64,000 bases of DNA from Bordetella bronchialis (lineage in GTDB: Bacteria > Pseudomonadota > Gammaproteobacteria > Burkholderiales > Burkholderiaceae_B), in the NCBI RefSeq assembly GCF_001676705.1, contig NZ_CP016170.1, positions 2,108,001 through 2,172,000 of the forward strand, written 5' to 3'. Shown piece by piece: positions 25,671 to 33,453 of the stretch (positions are counted from its first letter, which is position 1; the number at the start of each line of letters is the position of its first letter). The notes under the pieces were generated by a model, which searched no databases, was not told where the DNA came from, and was given only the letters and a program-made list of their open reading frames with translations. The position numbers were made by a program, and so were the translations under genes.

Positions 25671-26033
25671 TTACCCGAGCCGCGTCGGGTCGGGGCTTAG
25701 CGATTGCTCCATCGCGCTTTCCAAGGCCACCAACAGCTCCATCGCTGCCGTCCGCGCTTGCTGGCATTCGGCGCTCTGGCCTCTTCGGGACGCGTGCTGC
25801 AAAGGGAGCAGTATCCTGGCGCAATGCTCGGGCTCGCCGGTCAGGAATGCCACCGAGCCCTGCAGGCGATGGGCGAGCTCCGCGGCCTGACCGTACGCAT
25901 GGCGGCCTAGCGCGTCCTGCAGCGCCTGCCGGTCTTCGCGCAGGATGTCGAGTGCCCGCTGTAGAAATTGCCGGCGTCCTTCGGGATCGGGATAGAGATC
26001 GGTCAGCGTATCGAGGTCTAGCGGCATGGGCAT
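25671..26033 (-). CDS. Free-standing Hpt phosphotransfer protein
   Basis: A 120-residue four-helix Hpt domain with the phospho-accepting His55 in AHRLQGSV. Such proteins shuttle phosphate from the receiver of a hybrid kinase to a response regulator. It directly follows the hybrid kinase (6-bp gap) and is the last gene of the regulator-kinase-Hpt unit. In BvgS and EvgS this domain is fused to the kinase C-terminus; here it is a separate protein. The start is at 26033 or two codons later. Confidence 0.85.
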   Translation of the reverse strand: MPMPLDLDTLTDLYPDPEGRRQFLQRALDILREDRQALQDALGRHAYGQAAELAHRLQGSVAFLTGEPEHCARILLPLQHASRRGQSAECQQARTAAMELLVALESAMEQSLSPDPTRLG

Positions 26034-26039
26034 CGGGAA

Positions 26040-27848
26040 TCACGAATCCGTCGTGTCGGGCGTAGTGTCCGGCGGCAGGTAGCCCGTGCGTTGCAGGGCT
26101 TCCCGCAGTTTCGCGCGGGTAGTGGGTTTGGGTACGTAGTCGTCCATGCCGGCGGCCAGGCAGGCCCGGGCGTCCGATTGGGTGGCGTTGGCACTGAAGC
26201 CGATCAGCGTGGTCCGCGGCCAGCCATTGATCATCTCGTGGGTGCGTATGCGTCTTGCCAATTCATAGCCGTCCAGCCTGGGCATGTGGCAGTCCACCAG
26301 CATGATGCGTGGGCGCTTTTCCAGCCAGGCGGCATGGCCGGCCTCGCCGTCGTCGGCCGCATCCGCGTGGATACCGAGCAAGGCCAGTTGCCGGAGCGTG
26401 ATGTCGCGGTTGATTTCGTTGTCCTCGACCAGCAGCACATCGGTGTGGACCTGGGGCGCCGGAGTTTCGCTGCAAGGCGGACGGACTTCGGCGGCCCCCA
26501 TGGCCGTTGCCGGGTCCGGTGCGCCGCACGGCGCCGTGCGGTCCAGCCCGGGACCGGGGTGTCTTGCGATGCCCGCGTCCAGGGCGGACGGTGCCGTATC
26601 GGTCGGGCAAGGCGCGGCAGCAGGGAGGGCCGCCGACGCCGAGGCGCCGGCAGAACGCGGTGGCGCAATATGCGCTTGATCCTGCCCGCCGACGGAGGTG
26701 GCCCCGCCTGCCGGCGCCATGTCCTGGATGGGCGTCCACAGCGTTTCCAGCGTTCGCAGGAAAAGATAGACGGAATGCATGGGGCCCGAGCGCTTCGTGG
26801 CGGTGGCGACCCAGAAGCCGTCGCCGCCGTCAGTCAGGATGCGTATGTCGGCGGGAAGGTCGGGCGGCACGATGCGGATGGACGCCTTGCGGCACCAGGC
26901 CCGCAGCATGGGGATCATCGTGGTGTTGGCGACATGCAGCGTGGCCGTGTGTCCGGGATAGCAGGGCCAGGTGAAGGCTTGCGTGTTCCAGCGGGCGGGG
27001 ATGCGCACGCAGGCCGAGGTGCCCACACCGCGCCGGCTTTGGATGGCGATCAGGCCGCCCATGCGTTCAACCAGGTGCTTCACGATGGACAGGCCCAGGC
27101 CGGTACCGCCGTGCCGTCGGGTCGTGGAGGTATCTTCCTGGTGGAAGGGGGCGAACAGCCGGCGTTGATATTCTTCCGACATGCCGGCGCCCGTGTCGCG
27201 CACCGTGATTTCTATCTCGTCGCCGTCGCGGCCCAGCCGGCGCCGCGCCGAAAGCGTGACCGCGCCGCGGTCCGTGAACGCGATGGCATTGCTCAACAGG
27301 TTGGCGACGACCTGGCTGACGCGGATCTCGTCGCCGACCAGCCGCTTGTCGAAGTGCGGCATGATGGCCACGGTAAGCGTCAGCCCCTTGCGGCGCGCCA
27401 GCGGCAGATAGAGCTCCGCCATGTTTTCCATGGCGCGGTAGAAGTCGTAGGGGGCGTTGCACAGCGGCAGCGCGCCGGACTCTATCTTGGCGTAGTCCAG
27501 GATGTCGTTGATGACACGCAGGAGCAGGCGCGCGGACTGCATGGCAGTGCCCAGGTAGCGCTTCTGCTCGGCGCCCAGCGGCGTATCCTGAAGGATGTCC
27601 AGCACGCCGATGACACCGTTCATTGGCGTACGGATCTCATGGCTGACCGTTGCGAGAAAGGCCGATTTGGCGGAATCCGCCGCTTCGGCGCGTTCCCTGG
27701 CGAGTATGGCTTCGGCACGGGCTTTTTCAGCGGTATGCCGCACGATGCGCATGCGGCGCTGGGTCCACAGCAAAACACCTATTGCGGTCAGCGTCAGCAC
27801 GACGCCGAGCGCGGCCAGGAGTATCGGGATGCTTCTATCCGGTATCAC
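26040..27848 (-). CDS. Sensorless hybrid histidine kinase with receiver domain
   Basis: A 602-residue protein: one membrane helix (about 8-29), a short coiled coil, HisKA (His70 in ATVSHEIRTPMNG), HATPase (about 175-290, DTGAGMSE and GTGLGLSI), a poorly conserved linker that may be a damaged second receiver, a disordered Ala/Pro-rich stretch, and a C-terminal receiver (VLLVEDNEINRD; phospho-acceptor in MLVDCHMPRLDG). It resembles the cytoplasmic half of BvgS/EvgS but lacks both periplasmic sensor domains and the fused Hpt. The start is GTG 27848; no longer start brings in a sensor, since the regulator gene ends 22 bp upstream. Its signal may come through the membrane helix or a partner protein. 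Confidence 0.88.
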   Translation of the reverse strand: MIPDRSIPILLAALGVVLTLTAIGVLLWTQRRMRIVRHTAEKARAEAILARERAEAADSAKSAFLATVSHEIRTPMNGVIGVLDILQDTPLGAEQKRYLGTAMQSARLLLRVINDILDYAKIESGALPLCNAPYDFYRAMENMAELYLPLARRKGLTLTVAIMPHFDKRLVGDEIRVSQVVANLLSNAIAFTDRGAVTLSARRRLGRDGDEIEITVRDTGAGMSEEYQRRLFAPFHQEDTSTTRRHGGTGLGLSIVKHLVERMGGLIAIQSRRGVGTSACVRIPARWNTQAFTWPCYPGHTATLHVANTTMIPMLRAWCRKASIRIVPPDLPADIRILTDGGDGFWVATATKRSGPMHSVYLFLRTLETLWTPIQDMAPAGGATSVGGQDQAHIAPPRSAGASASAALPAAAPCPTDTAPSALDAGIARHPGPGLDRTAPCGAPDPATAMGAAEVRPPCSETPAPQVHTDVLLVEDNEINRDITLRQLALLGIHADAADDGEAGHAAWLEKRPRIMLVDCHMPRLDGYELARRIRTHEMINGWPRTTLIGFSANATQSDARACLAAGMDDYVPKPTTRAKLREALQRTGYLPPDTTPDTTDS

Positions 27849-27870
27849 TGGCGGGAATCCATCATGGGGT

Positions 27871-28614
27871 TCAGTCGCCGATCGACTGTTCGAATTTCTC
27901 TTTCAAGTACAGCGCGAGGGCAAGGTCGTCGGCCAGCTCCAGCTTTTTCATCGCTCGCCGTTTATGCGTGCTGATGGTCTTCTTGCTGCGCAGCAGTTTG
28001 GCGGCGATCTGCGTGACCGACAATCCCAGCGCGATGTTGCGCAGGATCTCGAGCTCGGCATTGGTCAGGCGTTCCTCGGGCCGCTTGGGACGGCAGTCGC
28101 GGACATGGCCGTCGCTGCACGAGTAGAAGGCGCGCGGCGCGTTCACGGCCAGGCGGATCATGTCGGCCAGGAAAGGCAGGCGTTCTCCCTTGGGCACGTA
28201 GCCGTTGGCGCCGGCCTTGAACGCCGCATACTCCGTGTCCATGATCTTGCCCGCCGAGAACGTGATGATGATCAGCTCCGGGTGCAGGCGGCGTATGCGC
28301 TTGATGAAATGGATGCCTTCCCAGGGTTGGCGGGGAAGATAGAAATCCACGATGACGACGTCGCAGGGGACCTTCTTGAGGCTGTCCAGGAAGCGCACGG
28401 CGGAGGTTTCGGTATGCACGACTTCGAAGTCGGCCTGGTGCTGGAGGAAGGACGCCATGCCCAGGGCGATGACGGGATGGTCGTACAGCACCGAGACGCG
28501 GATGCGGTGGCGGGGGCGCGATGTCAGGAGGTATCGCCGGACGGAAGGTTCACCCGAGATGAGCATTTGCGAGGCGGCGGGAGGCGGAGAGGGAAGGCTG
28601 GTCGCGAGGGGCAT
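27871..28614 (-). CDS. LuxR/NarL-type response regulator (BvgA-like)
   Basis: About 247 residues: an unusual 35-residue N-terminal extension, a receiver domain (phospho-acceptor Asp90 in DVVIVDFYLP, Ser in ITFSAG, Lys in GYVPKG) and a C-terminal LuxR helix-turn-helix (LTNAELEILRNIALGLSVTQIAAKLL split over two helices, then STHKRRAMKKL). The usual paired acids that bind Mg before DHP are reduced to one: the sequence reads LYDHP, not DDHP, which may weaken phosphorylation. The start at 28614 is chosen because AAGGAA precedes it. It is the first gene of the regulator-kinase-Hpt unit, as bvgA is before bvgS. Confidence 0.85.
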   Translation of the reverse strand: MPLATSLPSPPPAASQMLISGEPSVRRYLLTSRPRHRIRVSVLYDHPVIALGMASFLQHQADFEVVHTETSAVRFLDSLKKVPCDVVIVDFYLPRQPWEGIHFIKRIRRLHPELIIITFSAGKIMDTEYAAFKAGANGYVPKGERLPFLADMIRLAVNAPRAFYSCSDGHVRDCRPKRPEERLTNAELEILRNIALGLSVTQIAAKLLRSKKTISTHKRRAMKKLELADDLALALYLKEKFEQSIGD

Positions 28615-28847
28615 GCATTTCCTTGCTAGCGGGGCGCGGATGGGCCGCGGGCGCGGCAGCGCGGCTTGCCAGTGGATAAAAGCGGGACACTGGCGGCGGG
28701 TCGTTACGCAGTTTATGGAGGGCATTCCCATATCAGCCATTCCTTGGATCAAAATAGGACCGGCCCGAGGATTGCGGAAACAGTCGCTTTCATGGCCGAT
28801 TCAGGTGCGCTCTCCGTAACCCGTGTCGGGGTTTTGATCCCAAAGGG

Positions 28848-28856
28848 TGATACAAT
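28848..28856 (+). promoter_or_regulatory. Candidate extended -10 promoter for the thrS leader
   Basis: TGATACAAT is a good extended -10 element. A transcript starting about 28863 would have a leader of roughly 290 bases before the thrS start, containing the Thr-rich short ORF and the terminator. No strong -35 is seen. Confidence 0.45.
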
Positions 28857-28965
28857 CGGAAAATTCCATGGTGCGTTTGCCGGGGCGGGCCTCGCTGGCG
28901 CCGCCTTCACGACATTCCCATGCGCCATGGTGGTTTTCTTGCCCTACGTCCAGAACCGTATCGCC

Positions 28966-29046
28966 ATGCACGCCCAGCACCCCGTACCGGCCGCACGAAC
29001 GCCGACGCGAACCAAGACCTGGAGTCTTCGCCTGCTGCCGCGTTGA
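28966..29046 (+). CDS. Candidate thrS leader peptide with four Thr codons
   Basis: A 26-codon frame (ATG 28966, TGA 29044-29046; an earlier in-frame ATG is at 28927) encodes RTPTRTKTW near its middle: four Thr codons (ACG, ACG, ACC, ACC) within seven, at 28999-29019. It sits just upstream of the threonyl-tRNA synthetase gene and its leader terminator. The last codons include GCCGCGTT (29037-29044), which is complementary to the terminator 5' arm. This is the layout of a ribosome-mediated attenuator. Against it, neither ATG has a clear Shine-Dalgarno sequence. Confidence 0.45.
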   Translation: MHAQHPVPAARTPTRTKTWSLRLLPR

Positions 29047-29130
29047 ACGCCGTTTCGTGTCTCGCCCCTGGAGCGGGATCGCAACACCGAGCAAAATCAC
29101 AGAAAACGCGGCCTAGAGCCGCGTTTTTTT
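29037..29130 (+). promoter_or_regulatory. Candidate attenuator: antiterminator/terminator switch before thrS
   Basis: AAAACGCGGC (29103-29112) pairs with GCCGCGTTTT (29118-29127), a 10-bp stem with a 5-base loop ending in a T run to 29130: an intrinsic terminator 23 bp before thrS. The same 5' arm can pair over 8 bp (AACGCGGC) with GCCGCGTT at 29037-29044, inside the leader ORF. A ribosome stalled on the Thr codons would leave that segment free to block the terminator; one that reaches the stop codon would cover it. A small AAGAC/GTCTT hairpin (29014-29028) lies between. Confidence 0.55.
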
Positions 29131-29153
29131 ACTTGTTACTCAGGAAAACTCAG

Positions 29154-31103
29154 ATGGTACAAATCACCTTGCCCGACGGATCCCGCCGCGAATTTCCGGG
29201 CCCTGTGACGGTGGCTGAAGTCGCCCAGTCCATAGGGACCGGCCTGGCGCGTGCCGCCCTGGGCGGGAAGGTGGCCGTCGACGGCGAGCCCGCTCGGCTG
29301 GTCGACACGAGTTTCCGTATCGAGCGCGATGCCCGGGTGGGCATTGTCACGGCCAAGGATCCGGAAGGCCTGGACCTGATCCGCCATTCCACGGCGCACC
29401 TGCTGGCGTATGCCGTGAAGACCCTGTTCCCCGATGCGCAGGTGACGATAGGCCCGGTGATCGACAACGGCTTCTATTACGACTTCTCCTACAAGCGCCC
29501 CTTTACGCCGGAAGACCTGGAAGCCATTGAAAAGAAAATGGCGGAATTGGCCAAAAAGGACGAGGTCGTCACGCGCGAAGAATGGAAGCGCGACGACGCC
29601 GTGGCTTTCTTCAACGGCATCGGCGAGAAATACAAGGCCGAGATCATCGCCTCTATCCCGTCCAATGAAACGATCTCCCTGTATCGGGAGGGCGATTTCA
29701 TCGACCTGTGCCGCGGTCCGCACGTGCCTTCCACCGGCAAGCTGAAGGTGTTCAAGCTGATGAAGGTGGCCGGCGCGTACTGGCGCGGCGACAGCAAGAA
29801 CGAGATGCTGCAGCGTATCTACGGCACGGCCTGGGCCACCAAGGAAGAGCAGGACGCCTATCTGCATATGCTGGCAGAGGCCGAGAAACGCGACCATCGC
29901 AAGCTGGGCCGCGAGCTGGACCTGTTCCATTTCCAGGACGAGGCGCCGGGCCTGATCTTCTGGCATCCGAAGGGCTGGCAGCTGTGGCAGCAGGTAGAGC
30001 AATACATGCGCGCGGTCTACCGCGACAACGGCTACCAGGAAGTCCGCGGGCCGCAGATCCTGGACCTGTCCCTGTGGAAGAAAACCGGGCACTGGGACAA
30101 CTACCGTGAAAACATGTTCACCACGGAGTCCGAAAACCGGGTCTACGGCCTGAAGCCGATGAATTGTCCCGGGCACGTGCAGATCTTCAACGCCGGCTTG
30201 CGCTCCTACCGCGATCTGCCCCTGCGCTATGGCGAATTCGGCCAGTGCCATCGCAACGAGCCCTCCGGCTCGCTGCACGGCATGATGCGCGTGCGCGGGT
30301 TCGTGCAGGATGACGGCCACATTTTCTGCACGGTGGACCAGTTGCAGGACGAATGCGCCGATTTCACCGCGCTGCTGCAGAAGGTCTACCGCGACTTCGG
30401 GTTCGATGAAGTGCTCTACAAGGTGGCGACGCGTCCGGAAAAGCGCATCGGCGACGATGCCACCTGGGATGCGGCAGAGCAGGCGCTCATGGACAGCCTC
30501 AAGCGCACGGGATGCGAATTCGAGATCTCGCCGGGCGAGGGCGCCTTCTATGGCCCTAAAATCGAGTACACGCTGAAGGACGCCATCGGCCGCCATTGGC
30601 AGTGCGGCACCATCCAGGTGGATTTCTCCATGCCGGTGCGCCTGGGCGCGGAATACGTGGATGCGGACGACCAGCGGCGGCCGCCGGTCATGCTGCACCG
30701 GGCCATCCTGGGCTCGCTGGAGCGCTTTATCGGCATGCTGATCGAAAACCATGCGGGCGCCATGCCGGCGTGGCTGGCCCCGGTCCAGGCCGTGGTGTGC
30801 TGTATTTCCGAGCCTTCCGCCGATTATGCGGCGCAAATCACGCAAACCCTGAAAAAACAAGGCTTTAGGGTGGAGTCGGATTTGCGTGGGGAAAAAATCA
30901 CTTATAAAATTAGAGAGCACAGCCTGCAAAAGGTCCCGTACATCCTCGTCGTGGGTGAAAAGGAACGGGATGCCGGGTCGGTGGCCGTCCGCGCGCGCGG
31001 GGGCCTGGACCTGGGAACACTCGGATTGGACGACTTCGTCGCCCGTCTGACGGACGAAGTCACGCAACGGCGCGATATCGGCCGCCCCGAGCAGGTCTCG
31101 TAA
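29154..31103 (+). CDS. thrS: Threonyl-tRNA synthetase
   Basis: A 649-residue class II synthetase that charges tRNA-Thr. Domains in order: TGS (about 1-62, VQITLPDGS), the editing domain with [11 protein letters not shown] (about 65-225), the catalytic core with the zinc Cys in [10 protein letters not shown] and motif 2 around [11 protein letters not shown], and the C-terminal anticodon-binding domain (from about 540). The start is ATG 29154 with AGGAAA upstream; the open frame continues far upstream only because the leader has no stop in that frame. It is followed by infC. Confidence 0.97.
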   Translation: MVQITLPDGSRREFPGPVTVAEVAQSIGTGLARAALGGKVAVDGEPARLVDTSFRIERDARVGIVTAKDPEGLDLIRHSTAHLLAYAVKTLFPDAQVTIGPVIDNGFYYDFSYKRPFTPEDLEAIEKKMAELAKKDEVVTREEWKRDDAVAFFNGIGEKYKAEIIASIPSNETISLYREGDFIDLCRGPHVPSTGKLKVFKLMKVAGAYWRGDSKNEMLQRIYGTAWATKEEQDAYLHMLAEAEKRDHRKLGRELDLFHFQDEAPGLIFWHPKGWQLWQQVEQYMRAVYRDNGYQEVRGPQILDLSLWKKTGHWDNYRENMFTTESENRVYGLKPMNCPGHVQIFNAGLRSYRDLPLRYGEFGQCHRNEPSGSLHGMMRVRGFVQDDGHIFCTVDQLQDECADFTALLQKVYRDFGFDEVLYKVATRPEKRIGDDATWDAAEQALMDSLKRTGCEFEISPGEGAFYGPKIEYTLKDAIGRHWQCGTIQVDFSMPVRLGAEYVDADDQRRPPVMLHRAILGSLERFIGMLIENHAGAMPAWLAPVQAVVCCISEPSADYAAQITQTLKKQGFRVESDLRGEKITYKIREHSLQKVPYILVVGEKERDAGSVAVRARGGLDLGTLGLDDFVARLTDEVTQRRDIGRPEQVS

Positions 31104-31123
31104 ACGTTTTAGGAGTCGTCAAC

Positions 31124-31672
31124 ATCGCCACTGAAAAAGCCAACCGCATCAACGGTGAAATTCGTGTCCCCGAGGTGCGTCTGATAGGTCTGGACGGAGA
31201 GCAGCTCGGTATCGTCAAAATCGCCGAAGCCTTCCGTCTGGCCGAGCAAGCCGACGTCGATCTGGTGGAAATCGCGCCCAATGCCGAGCCGCCGGTCTGC
31301 CGCCTGATGGATTACGGCAAGTTCAAGTACCAGGAACAGAAGCGCCAGGCGGAAGCGCGAGCCAAGCAGAAGGTCATCCAGGTCAAGGAAGTCAAGTTCC
31401 GGCCGGCGACCGACGAAGGCGATTACCAGGTCAAGCTGCGCAATCTTCGACGTTTCCTGGAAGAGGGCGACAAGGCCAAAGTGACGCTGCGTTTCCGTGG
31501 ACGCGAAATGGCACACCAGGAACTCGGGATGCGGGTGCTTGAGCGGGTGCGCGACGACCTGACTGAATTGGCCATGGTGGAATCCATGCCCAAGCTGGAA
31601 GGTCGCCAGATGATCATGGTGTTGGCGCCGCGCAAGAAAGCGACGCAAGGCAAGGAAGCGGCAGGCGCCTGA
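31124..31672 (+). CDS. infC: Translation initiation factor IF-3, AUC start
   Basis: A 182-residue IF-3, which binds the 30S subunit and polices start-codon choice. The reading frame homologous to IF-3 ([19 protein letters not shown] and onward) has no ATG, GTG or TTG at its beginning; AGGAG (31111-31115) is followed after 8 bases by ATC GCC ACT GAA, so translation must start at AUC 31124. Rare AUU/AUC/AUA starts are a hallmark of infC and allow IF-3 to repress its own translation. The internal GTG at 31175 would delete the conserved N-terminus. The ribosomal protein genes rpmI and rplT, which normally follow, are missing here. Confidence 0.93.
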   Translation: MATEKANRINGEIRVPEVRLIGLDGEQLGIVKIAEAFRLAEQADVDLVEIAPNAEPPVCRLMDYGKFKYQEQKRQAEARAKQKVIQVKEVKFRPATDEGDYQVKLRNLRRFLEEGDKAKVTLRFRGREMAHQELGMRVLERVRDDLTELAMVESMPKLEGRQMIMVLAPRKKATQGKEAAGA

Positions 31673-31699
31673 GGGCCAGCCAGTCCGCCGTCCAATCCG

Positions 31700-31721
31700 C
31701 CGCCCTCCTGACGGAGGGCGG
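31700..31721 (+). terminator. Hairpin between infC and gshB
   Basis: CCGCCCTCC (31700-31708) and GGAGGGCGG (31713-31721) form a perfect 9-bp stem with loop TGAC. There is no T run after it, so it is not a typical intrinsic terminator; it may be a message-end stabiliser or a partial terminator. It marks the junction where rpmI would be expected. Confidence 0.45.
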
Positions 31722-31741
31722 TGCACATTCCGGGTGTCGCG

Positions 31742-32701
31742 ATGCATGTCCTTTTCATTATCGATCCCTTGCCGCTGCTGAAGGCGTACAAGGATAGTTC
31801 CGTCGCCATGATGCGGAGCCTGGTGGCCCGGGGGCATACGCTCAGTGTGGCCCTGCAAGGCGACCTGTACATAGACGAAGGCAAGGTGCTGGTGAAATCG
31901 ACGCCGATTTCCCTGGTGCCCGACGCGGACCTGCACCAGCATGACTGGTGGCGCGACAGCGGCCCGGCCAACGAAGCGCCGCTTTCCGCCTTTGGCGCGG
32001 TCCTGATGCGCAAGGACCCGCCCTTCGATATGGAATACGTCTACGCCACCCACCTGCTGGAGTACGCGCAGGCGCAAGGGGCCAAGGTCTACAACCATGG
32101 CGCCGCCATTCGCAATCACCCGGAAAAACTGGCCATCACCGAGTTCTCCGAGTTCACCGCGCCGACGCTGGTGACGCGGGACATGGCCCGCATCAAGGCC
32201 TTTCATGCGCGGCATGGCGACGTCATCGTCAAGCCGCTGGATGGCATGGGCGGAACGGGCATATTCCGCCTGCGCCAGGAAGAACCGAATCTCAACGCCA
32301 TCCTGGAAACGCTGACGCACGACGGCACGCGGACCATCATGGCGCAGCGGTATATCCCGGACATCGTCAAGGGCGACAAGCGCGTGCTGCTGATAGGCGG
32401 CGAGCCGGTGCCCTATGCATTGGCGCGCATCCCGCTGGCCGGGGAAACGCGCGGCAACCTGGCCGCCGGCGGCCGCGGCGTGGCGCAACCGCTATCGGAC
32501 CGCGACCGCCAACTGGCGGCGGCGGTGGGGCCCCGCCTGGCCGCGCGAGGCCTGCTGCTGGTGGGACTGGATGTCATCGGCGACTACGTCACCGAGGTCA
32601 ACGTGACCAGCCCGACCTGCTTCGTGGAGATCACCGAGCAGACGGGCTTCGATGTGCCCGGCATGTTCGTACAGGCGCTCGAGCGCGCCGTTGCCGCGTA
32701 A
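31742..32701 (+). CDS. gshB: Glutathione synthetase
   Basis: A 319-residue ATP-grasp enzyme that joins glycine to gamma-glutamylcysteine, the second step of glutathione synthesis. N-terminus MHVLFIIDPLPLLKAYKDSS, the NHGAAIRNHPEKL segment, the ATP-binding VKPLDGMGGTGIF and the C-terminal TEVNVTSPTCFVEI are typical. The start is ATG 31742; a GTG at 31721 has GGAGGG only 2 bp before it and lies in a hairpin. The first-step gene gshA is not nearby. The PTS genes follow at 11-bp spacing, an arrangement seen in Bordetella and relatives. Confidence 0.95.
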   Translation: MHVLFIIDPLPLLKAYKDSSVAMMRSLVARGHTLSVALQGDLYIDEGKVLVKSTPISLVPDADLHQHDWWRDSGPANEAPLSAFGAVLMRKDPPFDMEYVYATHLLEYAQAQGAKVYNHGAAIRNHPEKLAITEFSEFTAPTLVTRDMARIKAFHARHGDVIVKPLDGMGGTGIFRLRQEEPNLNAILETLTHDGTRTIMAQRYIPDIVKGDKRVLLIGGEPVPYALARIPLAGETRGNLAAGGRGVAQPLSDRDRQLAAAVGPRLAARGLLLVGLDVIGDYVTEVNVTSPTCFVEITEQTGFDVPGMFVQALERAVAA

Positions 32702-32712
32702 GCGGGATCCCC

Positions 32713-33111
32713 ATGACCGGCATCGTTATCGTCGTGCATACGCCGCTGGGCTCGGCGATGATGGATTGTGCCGGTCACGTGATGGGCAAGATCAAGGAAG
32801 TCGCCGTGCACGATATCCAGGCCGACGACATGCCGGAGACCAAAATCCCCGGCGTGGTCGCCGACATCCTGCGCTTGGGCCAGGACGGCGACGGCGTGCT
32901 GGTGCTGACCGACCTGGTGGGCGCCACGCCGGCGAACATCGCCAAGCAGGCCGTCATCGAAGCGCAGGCGCAAGGGGTGCAGTGCGCGGTGCTGGCCGGC
33001 CTGAATACGCCCATGCTGCTAAGGGCGCTGACCTATCGCGGCCTGCCCCTGGCCGAAACCCGGGAAAAGGCGCTTGCCGGCGGAGTACAAGGGGTCCTGC
33101 GTGTAGACTGA
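32713..33111 (+). CDS. PTS IIA component, mannose (EIIA-Man) family
   Basis: A 132-residue single-domain IIA protein with the phospho-accepting His9 in IVVHTPLG. With HPr and EI it forms a phosphate relay, but no sugar permease (IIB/IIC/IID) gene is present. In many proteobacteria such incomplete PTS chains regulate other processes and do not import sugar. It begins 11 bp after gshB and is followed by ptsH. Confidence 0.9.
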   Translation: MTGIVIVVHTPLGSAMMDCAGHVMGKIKEVAVHDIQADDMPETKIPGVVADILRLGQDGDGVLVLTDLVGATPANIAKQAVIEAQAQGVQCAVLAGLNTPMLLRALTYRGLPLAETREKALAGGVQGVLRVD

Positions 33112-33183
33112 TGGGGATTTTGTCCTATCATGTCACCTGGTATCTTCAGCCCTTACGCCAGCGGTTCCGCGCCAGATCCCCTT

Positions 33184-33453
33184 ATGCCTATATCCGAAAT
33201 AACGATCAGCAATAAACTTGGCCTGCACGCGCGCGCGGCGGCGAAGCTTACACAGCTGGCCAGCAAGTTCAACAGCGATATCTATATCTCGCGCGGCGCG
33301 CAGCGCGTGAATGCCAAAAGCATCATGGGCGTCATGATGCTGGCCGCGGGGCTGGGCGTGACCGTGAAGCTGGATGCATCGGGACCGGATGCGGAACACG
33401 CGCTGAAGGAAATCGAATCCCTGTTCGACAACAAGTTCGGTGAGCTCGAATAA
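33184..33453 (+). CDS. ptsH: Phosphocarrier protein HPr
   Basis: An 89-residue HPr: His15 in GLHARAAAK takes phosphate from EI, and Ser46 lies in AKSIMGVMML, the site of HPr kinase when one exists. It passes phosphate to the IIA protein encoded just upstream. The start is ATG 33184 (MPISEITI); the longer frame from 33130 is not supported. The ptsI frame overlaps its last 14 bases if the GTG at 33440 is used. Confidence 0.93.
   Translation: MPISEITISNKLGLHARAAAKLTQLASKFNSDIYISRGAQRVNAKSIMGVMMLAAGLGVTVKLDASGPDAEHALKEIESLFDNKFGELE

Noticed and set aside
28920..29153. In-frame upstream extension of thrS
   Set aside because: ThrS proteins begin with the TGS domain at [10 protein letters not shown]. 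The extension crosses a terminator and has no likeness to any domain.
31721..31741. GTG 31721 as the start of gshB
   Set aside because: The apparent ribosome site GGAGGG is only 2 bp from it and is locked in a perfect hairpin; ATG 31742 gives the usual GshB N-terminus.
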